This document shows positions 50,398-58,600 of a stretch of DNA of 64,000 bases, piece after piece. The DNA lies in the NCBI RefSeq assembly GCF_025770725.1, contig NZ_JANZKZ010000004.1, positions 124,001-188,000 of the forward strand, read 5' to 3'. The notes beneath the pieces were generated by a model. The model searched no databases. It was given only the letters and a program-made list of their open reading frames with translations, and had not been told where the DNA came from. The stretch comes from Sulfurospirillum oryzae (GTDB lineage: Bacteria; Campylobacterota; Campylobacteria; Campylobacterales; Sulfurospirillaceae). Each line of letters opens with the position of its first letter. The first letter of the stretch is position 1. The translations under genes and the position numbers were made by a program.

Positions 50398-51609
50398 ATG
50401 ATGCAAAAACCCTATCTAAGAGCTTTCCCTGACGCGAATGGTTACTTTGGAAAATTTGGTGGAGCGTTTTTACCACCAGAGCTTGTAGAGCAGTTTAAAA
50501 AGATTGAAGAGGCGTACTTGACCATCGGCAATTCGCACAATTTCATTCGAGAACTTCGCGATATTCGCAAACATTATCAAGGTCGTCCCACACCGGTGTA
50601 TTATGCCAAACGTCTTAGTGAACATGTAGGAGGGGCACGTATTTACCTTAAGCGTGAAGATTTGAATCACACGGGAGCACACAAGCTCAACCATTGTATG
50701 GGCGAAGCTCTTTTAGCCAAATATTTAGGCAAGAAAAAACTTATCGCTGAAACGGGAGCTGGGCAACACGGCGTGGCACTGGCTACTGCAGCGGCGTACT
50801 TTGGCTTAGAATGCGAGATTCACATGGGTGAAGTTGACATCGCTAAAGAGCATCCAAACGTGGTTCGTATGCGTGTTTTAGGTGCAAAAGTGGTACCTGT
50901 GAGTTTTGGCGCTCGTACCCTTAAAGAAGCGGTAGATTCAGCGTTTGAGGCTTACCTTAAAGATCCCGAAAACAGCATTTATTGCATCGGCTCTGTCGTA
51001 GGGCCGCACCCTTTTCCTAAAATGGTACGTGACTTTCAAAGTGTCGTAGGCATTGAAGCTAGAGAGCAATTTTTAGAGATGACAGGAAACCTTCCTGACA
51101 ACTTGGTCGCCTGTGTCGGTGGCGGTAGTAACGCTATGGGACTTTTCTCTGCCTTCATTGACGATCCATGTGAAATGTACGGCGTCGAACCCGGTGGTAA
51201 AGGGACAAAGCTGGGTGAGCATGCGGCAAGCTTAACTTATGGAAGTGAAGGTATATTGCATGGTTTTAACTCCATTATGCTTAAAAATGACAAAGGCGAG
51301 CCAGCAGCCGTTCATTCCGTGGCAAGTGGCTTAGACTACCCATCCGTTGGACCTGAACACGCTTATCTCAATTCGATTGCTCGTACAAAAGTGGGCATTG
51401 CTAATGATGCAGAAACCATTCAAGCCTTTTACGATCTTAGCCATTATGAAGGCATCATCCCAGCCCTTGAAAGTGCCCATGCTGTGGCATTTGCTATGAA
51501 ACTCGCCAAAGAAAAACCGTATGAGTCCATCTTGGTGAATCTCAGTGGAAGAGGTGATAAAGACATTGATTTTGTGGTCGCCAATTATAAGCCTGAGGAT
51601 TACATGTAA
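50398..51609 (+). CDS. trpB: Tryptophan synthase beta chain
   Basis: 403 aa. The PLP lysine lies in [14 protein letters not shown], the phosphate cup in [12 protein letters not shown], and the family start [18 protein letters not shown] and [12 protein letters not shown] are intact. It condenses indole with serine. No trpA or other trp gene is adjacent, so it is either a scattered trp gene or a second copy. It starts with two consecutive ATGs. The gene ends GAT TAC ATG TAA, so its stop codon is part of a TTACATGTAA site (51600-51609). Confidence 0.94.
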   Translation: MMQKPYLRAFPDANGYFGKFGGAFLPPELVEQFKKIEEAYLTIGNSHNFIRELRDIRKHYQGRPTPVYYAKRLSEHVGGARIYLKREDLNHTGAHKLNHCMGEALLAKYLGKKKLIAETGAGQHGVALATAAAYFGLECEIHMGEVDIAKEHPNVVRMRVLGAKVVPVSFGARTLKEAVDSAFEAYLKDPENSIYCIGSVVGPHPFPKMVRDFQSVVGIEAREQFLEMTGNLPDNLVACVGGGSNAMGLFSAFIDDPCEMYGVEPGGKGTKLGEHAASLTYGSEGILHGFNSIMLKNDKGEPAAVHSVASGLDYPSVGPEHAYLNSIARTKVGIANDAETIQAFYDLSHYEGIIPALESAHAVAFAMKLAKEKPYESILVNLSGRGDKDIDFVVANYKPEDYM

Positions 51610-51622
51610 AGATTATTGGAAT

Positions 51623-51652
51623 GGAAGAGTATAGGTAAAAATGTATTCTTCC
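51623..51652 (+). terminator. Possible terminator after trpB
   Basis: GGAAGAGTA (51623-51631) pairs with TATTCTTCC (51644-51652) with one G-T wobble and a 12-nt loop. The T tract after it is poor, so this is tentative. Confidence 0.4.
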
Positions 51653-51684
51653 TCATGCCTTTGATTTTATAAAAAAGGTCAATC

Positions 51685-52206
51685 ATGTTACGAACTATTT
51701 TAAGTATCTTTGTAGTGATAATAAGCGTGAGCGCTTATGCTAATGAGCCAGAAATCATCAATGGGCACATTCTCCCTCCTGAGCCTGATCCAAAAATAAA
51801 TAATGCAACCCTCTTGGGAATAGACAGTAATCACAATGGTGTTAGAGATGATGTTGAGAGAAAAATATTAACCACCTATACTAAACCTGTACAAGCAGAA
51901 CTAATGCTCTTCCAGGCAAGAGCGCATCAAGAGATGCTTCATGATCCCGTAGGATCTGCCATAGCCTCTCAAAAGAAAATACAACGAGTAGGCGATTGTA
52001 GTATGTATCTAATGGATAAGGGTATAGATATTGCAGAACGCGTAGAGTTCACTAAAAAAGCAATGTACAATACCAAAGCAAGGGTAAAGGCTTATCGTGA
52101 TTACAATATGGCTTTAAGCGGAGGCGTCTACGGGAGTGGACCGGCTGATTGGACTGAAAAAGCATGTGACTTTGATGTAAAAGCCCTCTTGAAGACACAA
52201 CCATAA
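51685..52206 (+). CDS. Secreted protein with a DxNxNG calcium-loop-like motif, unknown function
   Basis: 173 aa. A signal peptide (about residues 1-19, ISVSAYA) is followed by EIINGHILPPEPDPKINNATLLGIDSNHNGVRDDVERKI. The D-x-N-x-N-G-x-R-D-D-x-E run is the acidic loop seen in thrombospondin-type-3/dockerin-like calcium sites and starts many secreted proteins of unknown role. The rest is helical, with two cysteines (GDCSMYL, EKACDFD) that may pair. I do not recognise the family further. AAAGG lies upstream of the ATG. Confidence 0.7.
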   Translation: MLRTILSIFVVIISVSAYANEPEIINGHILPPEPDPKINNATLLGIDSNHNGVRDDVERKILTTYTKPVQAELMLFQARAHQEMLHDPVGSAIASQKKIQRVGDCSMYLMDKGIDIAERVEFTKKAMYNTKARVKAYRDYNMALSGGVYGSGPADWTEKACDFDVKALLKTQP

Positions 52207-52259
52207 AAACTTTTACATCTTTGCATTACATTGAGAAGTGGCAAATTGCGAGATAATTA

Positions 52260-52288
52260 TTGACAAAAAAGTACGATAATCGTATAAT
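52260..52288 (+). promoter_or_regulatory. Perfect consensus promoter with operator in the spacer
   Basis: TTGACA (52260-52265), a 17-bp spacer, TATAAT (52283-52288): both hexamers match the sigma-70 consensus exactly, which is rare in this AT-rich window. The spacer contains TACGAT-A-ATCGTA (52272-52284), an inverted repeat that overlaps the -10, a position where a bound protein would block polymerase. Transcript start would be near 52295, shortly before GGAG at 52301-52304 and the GTG start. Confidence 0.85.
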
Positions 52289-52310
52289 TTTAATAAAAAA
52301 GGAGCCTCCA

Positions 52311-52694
52311 GTGAAAGCAAAAGAAATCGCTTCTATCTTTGGTGTTCCTCAATCTACGTTAAATGAATGGAAAAAAGAGGGTCATTCCAAAAAAGTACTC
52401 GCTGATTTTTTGACGAACGTCGATAAAGAATCTATCTTAAACTTATACAAATCAGCAACAGCTTACGATATGCTCGTATCAACGGTTAATACCTCTATTG
52501 GCAATGAGAATAAGCACCTTGGCGCTCATGATATTAAAAAGCTTCTTATGGGAAAAATTCCCCAAAATCCTCTAGAAAAATACGCCTTGGACATTATCAA
52601 AACGGAAGCTCTCAAAGTTGAGATAGAAGATTTTGCGAGCCACTTTAAAATACCAATGAAAAAAGTGAATAAAGTGCTCAATGATGGATACTAA
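52311..52694 (+). CDS. Small HTH protein, putative antitoxin/autorepressor
   Basis: 127 aa from GTG 52311 (GGAG at 52301-52304); an in-frame TTG at the promoter is rejected because it lies in the -35. The N-terminus KAKEIASIFGVPQSTLNEWKKEG is a helix-turn-helix. The remainder is helical with a second HTH-like end (IEDFASHFKIPMKKVNKVLNDGY). No catalytic motif is seen. It overlaps the nucleotidyltransferase gene by 14 bp. By context it is the repressor/antitoxin of the pair; it is much shorter than typical AbiEi. Family not recognised. Confidence 0.75.
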   Translation: MKAKEIASIFGVPQSTLNEWKKEGHSKKVLADFLTNVDKESILNLYKSATAYDMLVSTVNTSIGNENKHLGAHDIKKLLMGKIPQNPLEKYALDIIKTEALKVEIEDFASHFKIPMKKVNKVLNDGY

Positions 52695-53382
52695 AACAAA
52701 TACTTTCATCCTTGAGACGTATGCTAAGCAAATTAAAGCACTGAATGATCTCATCAGTGAGTGCAAAGAATTGCTACCGCATAACGATCTCTCTTTGATA
52801 CGATTCGGCGGGGGAACGGCATTAGCGATTTATCATTTTCAACATCGGAAAAGTTTTGATATTGATCTCTTCGTGACCGATCCGCAAATACTAAGTTACC
52901 TGAGTCCAAAACATTGGTTGGAAGACTCTTATTTGTTTAATACTGCAAAGTATATTGACCTCGCCAATCACATCAGGCTGCTTACAAAAGAAAATATCAA
53001 AATTGACATTTTAGTATCGCAAGATTTTATAGGCCATGCTATCATCGATGATAGTCAAGCTTTTTTCCATGAGAGTATTTATGTTGAAAGTTTGGAAGAT
53101 ATTTTGGCGAAGAAAATCGTCTATCGAAAAGATCAAAACAAATCCAGAGATATTATTGACCTCAGTGTTGCACTTTATCATGATGCCTCTATTTTTGAGA
53201 AGCTTTTAAACTCCGGTGCCGTTACGCTGCAAGATTTACACGACTTACATGATGCACTGACGAGACTCGATACTCAAAAGTATTTAGATGAAATTGATCT
53301 TGTTGAGCCTATAGAATTTTACATAGATATTTCAAAAAATGCACCAGCATCCATTAAACAAGCTATTGGCAAAATCATTTAA
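52681..53382 (+). CDS. AbiEii-like nucleotidyltransferase, putative toxin
   Basis: 233 aa. Nucleotidyltransferase core: LSLIRFGGGTALAIYHFQHRKSFDIDLFVTD, with the G43-G45/T46 loop and D60/D62, and a third acid D109 in KENIKIDILVSQ. ESLEDILAKKIVYRKDQNKSRDIIDLSVAL (K144/K145, R149, R156, D157, D160) matches the AbiEii/MenT pattern in which the toxin transfers nucleotides to tRNA or another target. All recognisable motifs are intact. ATG 52681 or 52684 lies inside the antitoxin gene, so translation is coupled. A phage-defence or growth-control role is inferred from family and layout. Confidence 0.82.
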   Translation: MMDTKTNTFILETYAKQIKALNDLISECKELLPHNDLSLIRFGGGTALAIYHFQHRKSFDIDLFVTDPQILSYLSPKHWLEDSYLFNTAKYIDLANHIRLLTKENIKIDILVSQDFIGHAIIDDSQAFFHESIYVESLEDILAKKIVYRKDQNKSRDIIDLSVALYHDASIFEKLLNSGAVTLQDLHDLHDALTRLDTQKYLDEIDLVEPIEFYIDISKNAPASIKQAIGKII

Positions 53383-53441
53383 CCTCTCTTTATAAAAAAA
53401 ATTGCTAAAATCTCCTCTTATTTCTTTCTGAAAGTAACGCA

Positions 53442-54506
53442 ATGACTCTTATCGAAAAGTTAGAAAACAACGAGCGACTAAGCCTTGAAGATGGCATAGC
53501 GCTCTACGATCTTGATCTTTTTACGTTGGGTAAATACGCCAACCAAAGACGAAGAAATCTTCACGGTAACAAAGTTTTTTTCAATGTCAACCGACATATT
53601 AACCCTACCAACATCTGCAAAGACATCTGCAAATTTTGCGCTTTTAGTGCCAACCGAAAAAATCCAAACCCATACACAATGACACACGAAGAGATTTTAT
53701 CTATTTTGGATAACTCGGTTAAAAACAATCATATTACCGAAGTGCATGTGGTTTCTGCTCACAACCCCGCAACGGGACTTGAGTGGTATTTGGAGATTTT
53801 CTCGAAGATTAAAGCGCGTTTTCCCTCTTTACATGTAAAGGCGTTGACGGCTGCTGAGATCAATTTTTTGGCAACGGAGTATCACCTAAGCTTTGATGAG
53901 GTCATTGATAAGATGATCGAGTATGGTGTGGATTCGATGCCCGGAGGTGGTGCTGAGATTTTTGATGAAGGTGTGCGTGAGTACGTTTGCAAAGGTAAAG
54001 TAAGCTCAACTGAATGGTTGCAGATTCATGAATTGTGGCATAAAAGGGGACGTGAATCCAATGCAACAATGCTTTTTGGGCATGTCGAAAAGCGTGAACA
54101 TCGCATCGACCATATTCTTCGTCTTCGTGACTTACAAGATCGCACGAATGGTTTTAATGCGTTCATTCCTCTTGTCTATCAACGTGACAATAACTATTTA
54201 CAGGTAGATGATTTTTTAAGCTCTACCGAAATTCTCAAAACCTTTGCCATCAGCCGTTTGATGCTCGACAACATCAACCACATCAAAGCGTACTGGGCGA
54301 CGTCAACGATTAATCTCGCTCTTGTTGCTATGGAATATGGTGCGGACGACCTTGATGGCACCATAGAAGCCGAAGCGATTCAATCGGCTGCGGGTGCGAA
54401 CAGCGCTAAAGGACTTGGGTTGCAAAGTATTTTAGAGCTCATCGAAACGAGTGGCTTTACACCGGTTGAACGCGATAGTTTATACAACGAACTCAAGGCA
54501 TATTGA
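53442..54506 (+). CDS. mqnE: Aminodeoxyfutalosine synthase
   Basis: 354 aa radical SAM enzyme. The cluster is CKDICKFCAFSAN (C-x3-C-x2-C). HVVSAHNPATGLEWYLEIFSKI, LTAAEINFLA, PGGGAEIFDEGVREYVC and HITKA/YWATSTINLALVAMEYGADDLDGTIEAEAIQ-type stretches place it in the MqnE/CofH group; MqnE is the fit, given the futalosine menaquinone route of Campylobacterota. It joins chorismate-derived enolpyruvyl benzoate to SAM-derived 5'-deoxyadenosyl. A TTTACATGTAAA is at 53828-53839. A multi-hairpin repeat follows the gene. Confidence 0.9.
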   Translation: MTLIEKLENNERLSLEDGIALYDLDLFTLGKYANQRRRNLHGNKVFFNVNRHINPTNICKDICKFCAFSANRKNPNPYTMTHEEILSILDNSVKNNHITEVHVVSAHNPATGLEWYLEIFSKIKARFPSLHVKALTAAEINFLATEYHLSFDEVIDKMIEYGVDSMPGGGAEIFDEGVREYVCKGKVSSTEWLQIHELWHKRGRESNATMLFGHVEKREHRIDHILRLRDLQDRTNGFNAFIPLVYQRDNNYLQVDDFLSSTEILKTFAISRLMLDNINHIKAYWATSTINLALVAMEYGADDLDGTIEAEAIQSAAGANSAKGLGLQSILELIETSGFTPVERDSLYNELKAY

Positions 54507-54515
54507 TGAATTTTT

Positions 54516-54619
54516 GCAAAATTCTTGATACGCTTTCAAAGCAAAGCTTTGAAAACTACGTTAACACTGGGTTTTCTTCGGCAGAAAGCCCACGCACCCT
54601 TGGTGCTTTAATTTCTTAC
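54516..54619 (+). repeat. Multi-hairpin dispersed repeat, copy B
   Basis: About 104 bp, homologous to 41288-41393. Hairpins: TTTCAAAGC (54534-54542) with GCTTTGAAA (54546-54554); GGGTTTTC...GAAAGCCC around 54569-54591 with loop TTCGGCA; and GCACC-CTT-GGTGC (54594-54606). Sits between mqnE and the NCS2 permease gene, and its end leads into the permease ribosome binding site. Confidence 0.85.
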
Positions 54620-54631
54620 AAAGGATAAACC

Positions 54632-55921
54632 TTGGATTTTTTCAAACTTGAAAAAAATGGTACAACTGTCAAAACTGAGCTTACAGCTGGGTTTACGACA
54701 TTTTTGACCATGATGTACATCGTACCTGTCAATGCTATTATTATGAGCAAAACAGGTATGCCAATGGAGGCATTGATCACTGCGACGGCATTGATCACTA
54801 TTTTTTCATCCATTCTCAATGGTCTTTGGGCAAATACGCCTATTGCCATGAGCGTTGGTATGGGACTTAATGCATACTTTACGTTTGGTTTGGTTTTGGG
54901 TATGAAAGTGCCTTGGCAAACAGCTCTTGGCGTTGTTTTCCTCTCAGGTCTTCTTTTCCTCATCCTCTCTTTAACCCCACTTCGGGTTTGGATTATGCGT
55001 AGTGTTCCTACCGATCTGAGACGTGCGATTAGTGCGGGTATTGGTTCTTTTATTGCGTTTATTGGGCTAAAAAGTATGGGGATGGTCATCGCTAATCCTG
55101 CGGTTTTAGTCGGTGTAGGCAATTTTAAAAACCCAAGTGTATTGCTGGGCGTTTTAGGGCTTGTTTTAGTCTTTGCTTTTTATTCATGGAAGCTTAAAGG
55201 TGCGTTCATTTTATCGGTAGTAACAACGGCGATTGTGGCATGGATTGCAGGTATTGCTCCGTATCCAACAGAGTTTTTCTCTCTTCCAGCTTCGGTCAGT
55301 CCCATTGCTTTTGAGCTTGATATTAAAGGGGCATTAACACTCTCTCTTTTCCCTGTCATTATTACGTTTTTGATTACCGATTTGTTTGACTCGTTGGGGA
55401 CTCTTGCGGGTGTTGGGTATCGTGCTGGTTTGTTTAAAGATGATGGAAAAGAGCTTCAAAAAACATTGGAAGTAGATGCCTTGGCAAGTACCATGTGTGC
55501 GGTTGTAGGTGTTTCTACAACGACTGCATTTATCGAAAGTGCGGCAGGTGTCGAAGAGGGCGGAAGAACGGGTTTAACTGCGGTGGTAACCGGTCTTTGT
55601 TTTATCCTCACACTGTTTATGATGCCTTTGTTTAAAGCCATTCCTGAAAATGCGATCTATCCTGTTTTGGTGATGGTCGGTGTTTTGATGTTTGGGGAAC
55701 TTTCTCATATCAATTTTAAAGACACAGCCATTGCGGTTTCAACCTTTTTGATTGTAATCATGATGCCTTTAACCTTTTCAATTACGAATGGTTTGGCATT
55801 TGGTTTGATCTCGTATGTACTGATCAAACTCATCAAAAAAGAGTTTAAAGATATTAACTTTGGTATTTTGTTTCTGACGTTTGTCAGTTTAATCGTATTT
55901 ATCGTACAAGAAGGACATTAA
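54632..55921 (+). CDS. NCS2-family purine permease (AzgA-like)
   Basis: 429 aa from a TTG start (AAGGA 7 bp upstream). About 12-14 membrane helices. The pattern TTFLTMMYIVPVNAIIMSKTGMPMEALITATALITI, the conserved MSVGMGLNAYF and later ITFLITDLFDSLGTLAGVGYRAG with VGVSTTTAFIESAAGVEEGGRTGLTAV belong to the adenine/guanine/hypoxanthine NCS2 branch. It imports purine bases. It is followed by a phosphoribosyltransferase after 1 bp, giving an uptake-and-salvage pair. Confidence 0.93.
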   Translation: MDFFKLEKNGTTVKTELTAGFTTFLTMMYIVPVNAIIMSKTGMPMEALITATALITIFSSILNGLWANTPIAMSVGMGLNAYFTFGLVLGMKVPWQTALGVVFLSGLLFLILSLTPLRVWIMRSVPTDLRRAISAGIGSFIAFIGLKSMGMVIANPAVLVGVGNFKNPSVLLGVLGLVLVFAFYSWKLKGAFILSVVTTAIVAWIAGIAPYPTEFFSLPASVSPIAFELDIKGALTLSLFPVIITFLITDLFDSLGTLAGVGYRAGLFKDDGKELQKTLEVDALASTMCAVVGVSTTTAFIESAAGVEEGGRTGLTAVVTGLCFILTLFMMPLFKAIPENAIYPVLVMVGVLMFGELSHINFKDTAIAVSTFLIVIMMPLTFSITNGLAFGLISYVLIKLIKKEFKDINFGILFLTFVSLIVFIVQEGH

Positions 55922-55922
55922 T

Positions 55923-56372
55923 TTGCGTTATTACAGTTATGAAGAATTTAAAGTTGACGTCAATCATTTGGCGAAAGAGATCAAGCCCTATAATCCAGAT
56001 GTTATTTTAGCGGTTGCTCGTGGTGGTATGACGTTAGGTCATTTTTTAGCAGAAGCCTTAGAGATGAGAGCGCTTTACTCCATCAATTCGATTCACTATG
56101 AAGAGACACACAAGCTTGATACCATCAATATTTTTAATATCCCAGATTTGAGCAAAGCAAAGCGTGTTGTCATTGTTGATGATATCATTGACAGTGGGGA
56201 GACGATGATTGAGATTGAGCGTGTTTTAGGTGAAAAATATCCGGAAGTGGATTTTAAAATTGCTTCGGTATTTTACAAAGAAAAAGCGCTGCTTCGCCCT
56301 GATTTTGCAGCCCGTGAAGCAACGGAATGGATAGAGTTTTTCTGGGATTTTCAGATTGACTCCGACAAATAG
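55923..56372 (+). CDS. Purine phosphoribosyltransferase (Gpt-like)
   Basis: 149 aa from a TTG start (GAAGGA upstream). The PRPP motif is VVIVDDIIDSGETM, and the phosphate-loop region is VILAVARGGMTLGHFLAEAL. C-terminal FYKEKALLRPDFAAREATEWIEFFWD is typical of bacterial xanthine/hypoxanthine PRTases. It converts an imported base to the nucleotide with PRPP. The paired permease gene precedes it; the MFS gene overlaps its end by 17 bp. Confidence 0.88.
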   Translation: MRYYSYEEFKVDVNHLAKEIKPYNPDVILAVARGGMTLGHFLAEALEMRALYSINSIHYEETHKLDTINIFNIPDLSKAKRVVIVDDIIDSGETMIEIERVLGEKYPEVDFKIASVFYKEKALLRPDFAAREATEWIEFFWDFQIDSDK

Positions 56373-57549
56373 ACTTGGGGGCGAAAGCTCCCTTGTTCAT
56401 TTTCTTTCCCACCATCAACTTCTTATTATTTATACCTGCACGATTTTGACACTTTGTACTCTGTATGCGGTACAGCCTATTCAACCCCTTTTTGAAAAAG
56501 AGTTTAGCCTAAGCCGTTTTGAGGCGGTCATCTTTACGACGGTCATCATGCTTCCTTTAGGATTCGCACCGATCTTTTATGGCTACATCTTAGAGACTTT
56601 TTCGTCTAAACTCTTTTTGAGAAATGCTGTCTTGATGTTAGGCATTTTGGAACTTTGTTTTTCATGGAGCGACACGTATCCGGTACTTTTAGCCATAAGG
56701 GCATTGCAAGGGCTTCTCATTCCAGCGGTTCTCACCTCTTTGATGAGCTACATCAGCTTCATAACGCCTAAAGATAAAGTACAACAAGCCATAGGCTATT
56801 ACATTGGTGCGACCATTTTGGGTGGTTTTATTGGGCGTTTGTTTTCGGGCTTGCTCAGTGATTTTTTTGGTTGGAGACTCTTTTTTGTTCTTTTAGGCAT
56901 TGCGCTTATCGTTATGTTTGGAGCACTTAGTTTTTTAAGCGAAGAGGTGAAAGTGGACTTTGTGAAGCCTAAACTTTCACAAATCATGGATGTGATCAAG
57001 AACAAAACTTTTTTTAATATTTATATGATGATGTTTTTCATTTTTTTTGTATTCCAAGCACTGCTCAATTTCATTCCTTTTCAGCTTAAAAATCTAAGCT
57101 CTTCTATGGGGTATGGAAAAGTAGGTATGATGTACGCGGGCTATATCATCGGTTTTATTATCTCCATTCGTATTTTATGGATGATCCGTCTTTTTGGAAA
57201 TGAGACAAGAACGATTATCTTTGGAATACTCATTTACATTGCGGGTTTGCAGATTTTTCATGTTAATGATTATATGATGATGTTTGGTGGCATGTTTGTC
57301 TTTTGCGCAGGCTTCTTTATTATTCACTCGGTTGCTTCGGGGCTTATTAGCAAACTAGCGCATGAAAAGCGTGCCATTTCCAATGGTCTGTATCTCTCCT
57401 TTTACTATGCGGGAGGAACCATTGGAACATTTGCACCGGGTGTTTTTTATCACTATTTAGGCTGGCATTTTTTCTTAGCATTATTGGCGCTTACCGTTAT
57501 TGCTACACTTTATTTTGCACTTCAACTGCAACAATCACTGAAAAAATAA
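56356..57549 (+). CDS. Major facilitator superfamily transporter
   Basis: 397 aa, 12 membrane helices in two halves. The first half has VIMLPLGFAPIFYGYILETFSSKLFLRN and RALQGLLIPAVLTSLMSYISF; the MFS signature after helix 4-5 is GYYIGATILGGFIGRLFSGLLSDFFGWR. Substrate unknown; it resembles multidrug or sugar exporters. A TTG at 56356 is the only reasonable start in frame, with a poor binding site, so the exact N-terminus is unsure. Confidence 0.88.
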   Translation: MTPTNRLGGESSLVHFLSHHQLLIIYTCTILTLCTLYAVQPIQPLFEKEFSLSRFEAVIFTTVIMLPLGFAPIFYGYILETFSSKLFLRNAVLMLGILELCFSWSDTYPVLLAIRALQGLLIPAVLTSLMSYISFITPKDKVQQAIGYYIGATILGGFIGRLFSGLLSDFFGWRLFFVLLGIALIVMFGALSFLSEEVKVDFVKPKLSQIMDVIKNKTFFNIYMMMFFIFFVFQALLNFIPFQLKNLSSSMGYGKVGMMYAGYIIGFIISIRILWMIRLFGNETRTIIFGILIYIAGLQIFHVNDYMMMFGGMFVFCAGFFIIHSVASGLISKLAHEKRAISNGLYLSFYYAGGTIGTFAPGVFYHYLGWHFFLALLALTVIATLYFALQLQQSLKK

Positions 57550-57551
57550 TC

Positions 57552-57563
57552 TTTACATGTAAA
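57552..57563. repeat. TTTACATGTAAA palindrome between convergent genes
   Basis: Extends to CTTTACATGTAAAG. Lies 3 bp after the MFS gene and 4 bp before the HD-GYP gene stop. It could help terminate both transcripts but has no T tract. Confidence 0.8.
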
Positions 57564-57566
57564 GCT

Positions 57567-58595
57567 TTAGATGAGTGCAATCGGCTCATCTTGGAACTGA
57601 GCCATAATCTCTTTGATCTCATCCATACACGCTAAAAAGGCGTCGACAAGCTCAGGGTCAAAATGCTTCCCTTTTTCGCTAACGAGATATTCAACGGCGC
57701 GTTCTAAACTCCAAGGCTCTTTGTAGGGACGTTTTGAAGTTAAGGCATCAAAAACATCCGCTATGGCAACAATACGCCCAGCGAGAGGAATGTCATACCC
57801 TTTAATGCCATAAGGATAACCTGTCCCATCATAGCGTTCATGATGTGTCAATGCCACAATACGCGCTGTTTGAAGCAGTGAAGATTGGTGTTTTCCTATA
57901 ATCTCTGCACCATGAATGGGGTGAGCTTTGACGATCGCCCACTCTTCAGGACTTAGGGCACTCTCTTTTTTCAAAATATGATCAGGAGTACCAATTTTAC
58001 CAATGTCATGCATTGGGGCAGAGAGAAAAAGAAGTTCTGTTCGAACATTGTCCAAGCCAATTTTCTGAGCAATGATTTTTGTATAAGCACTCATACGCAA
58101 GATATGTGTGCCTGTTTCGTTGTCTTTGTACTCAGCCGCGCGTCCTAGTTGGCGGATAACTTCCATACGCGTAAGCACGATCTCTTCTGTTCGTTCTTCG
58201 AGTTTTTGTTCTAGGTTTCTTTGGTATTGAAGCAGCATAATTTGTGTATTGACGCGTGCTAAAACGATGGATGCGTGCACAGGTTTTGTAATGTAATCTA
58301 CCGCGCCAATACCAAGACCTTCCGCTTCGTCTTCATAATCATTTAAAGCGGTGACAAAAATAATGGGGATATTGCGTGTGAGTGGATCGTTTTTAAGTTT
58401 TTTACACACTTCATAACCACTCATGATAGGCATCATAATATCGAGCAAGATGAGATCGGGAATGTCTCCAGAGGCAATAAGATTTAGAGCTTTTACTCCA
58501 CTGTTCGCAACTTTGACTTTATAAAAAGGCTTGAGGATTTCACTCAGTAGCATGATGTTTTCAGGCGTATCATCGACAATTAGAATTGTTTCCAT
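57567..58595 (-). CDS. HD-GYP response regulator (RpfG-type c-di-GMP phosphodiesterase)
   Basis: 342 aa. The receiver (ETILIVDDTPENIMLLSEIL, phospho-Asp in DLILLDIMMP, Lys in DYITKP) leads through a coiled coil to the HD-GYP domain: HDIGKIGTPDHIL, HPIHGAEIIGK, LTHHERYDGTGYPYG and VAIADVFDALTS. All metal and substrate motifs are present, so c-di-GMP hydrolysis is expected. It starts 5 bp after the hybrid kinase gene, its likely phosphodonor. Confidence 0.95.
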   Translation of the reverse strand: METILIVDDTPENIMLLSEILKPFYKVKVANSGVKALNLIASGDIPDLILLDIMMPIMSGYEVCKKLKNDPLTRNIPIIFVTALNDYEDEAEGLGIGAVDYITKPVHASIVLARVNTQIMLLQYQRNLEQKLEERTEEIVLTRMEVIRQLGRAAEYKDNETGTHILRMSAYTKIIAQKIGLDNVRTELLFLSAPMHDIGKIGTPDHILKKESALSPEEWAIVKAHPIHGAEIIGKHQSSLLQTARIVALTHHERYDGTGYPYGIKGYDIPLAGRIVAIADVFDALTSKRPYKEPWSLERAVEYLVSEKGKHFDPELVDAFLACMDEIKEIMAQFQDEPIALI

Positions 58596-58600
58596 AGTAG

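Noticed and set aside
54516-54619. Purine riboswitch in front of the NCS2 permease
   Set aside because: The sequence is a dispersed repeat with a near-identical copy before an unrelated gene, and does not show the three-way junction core of purine riboswitches.
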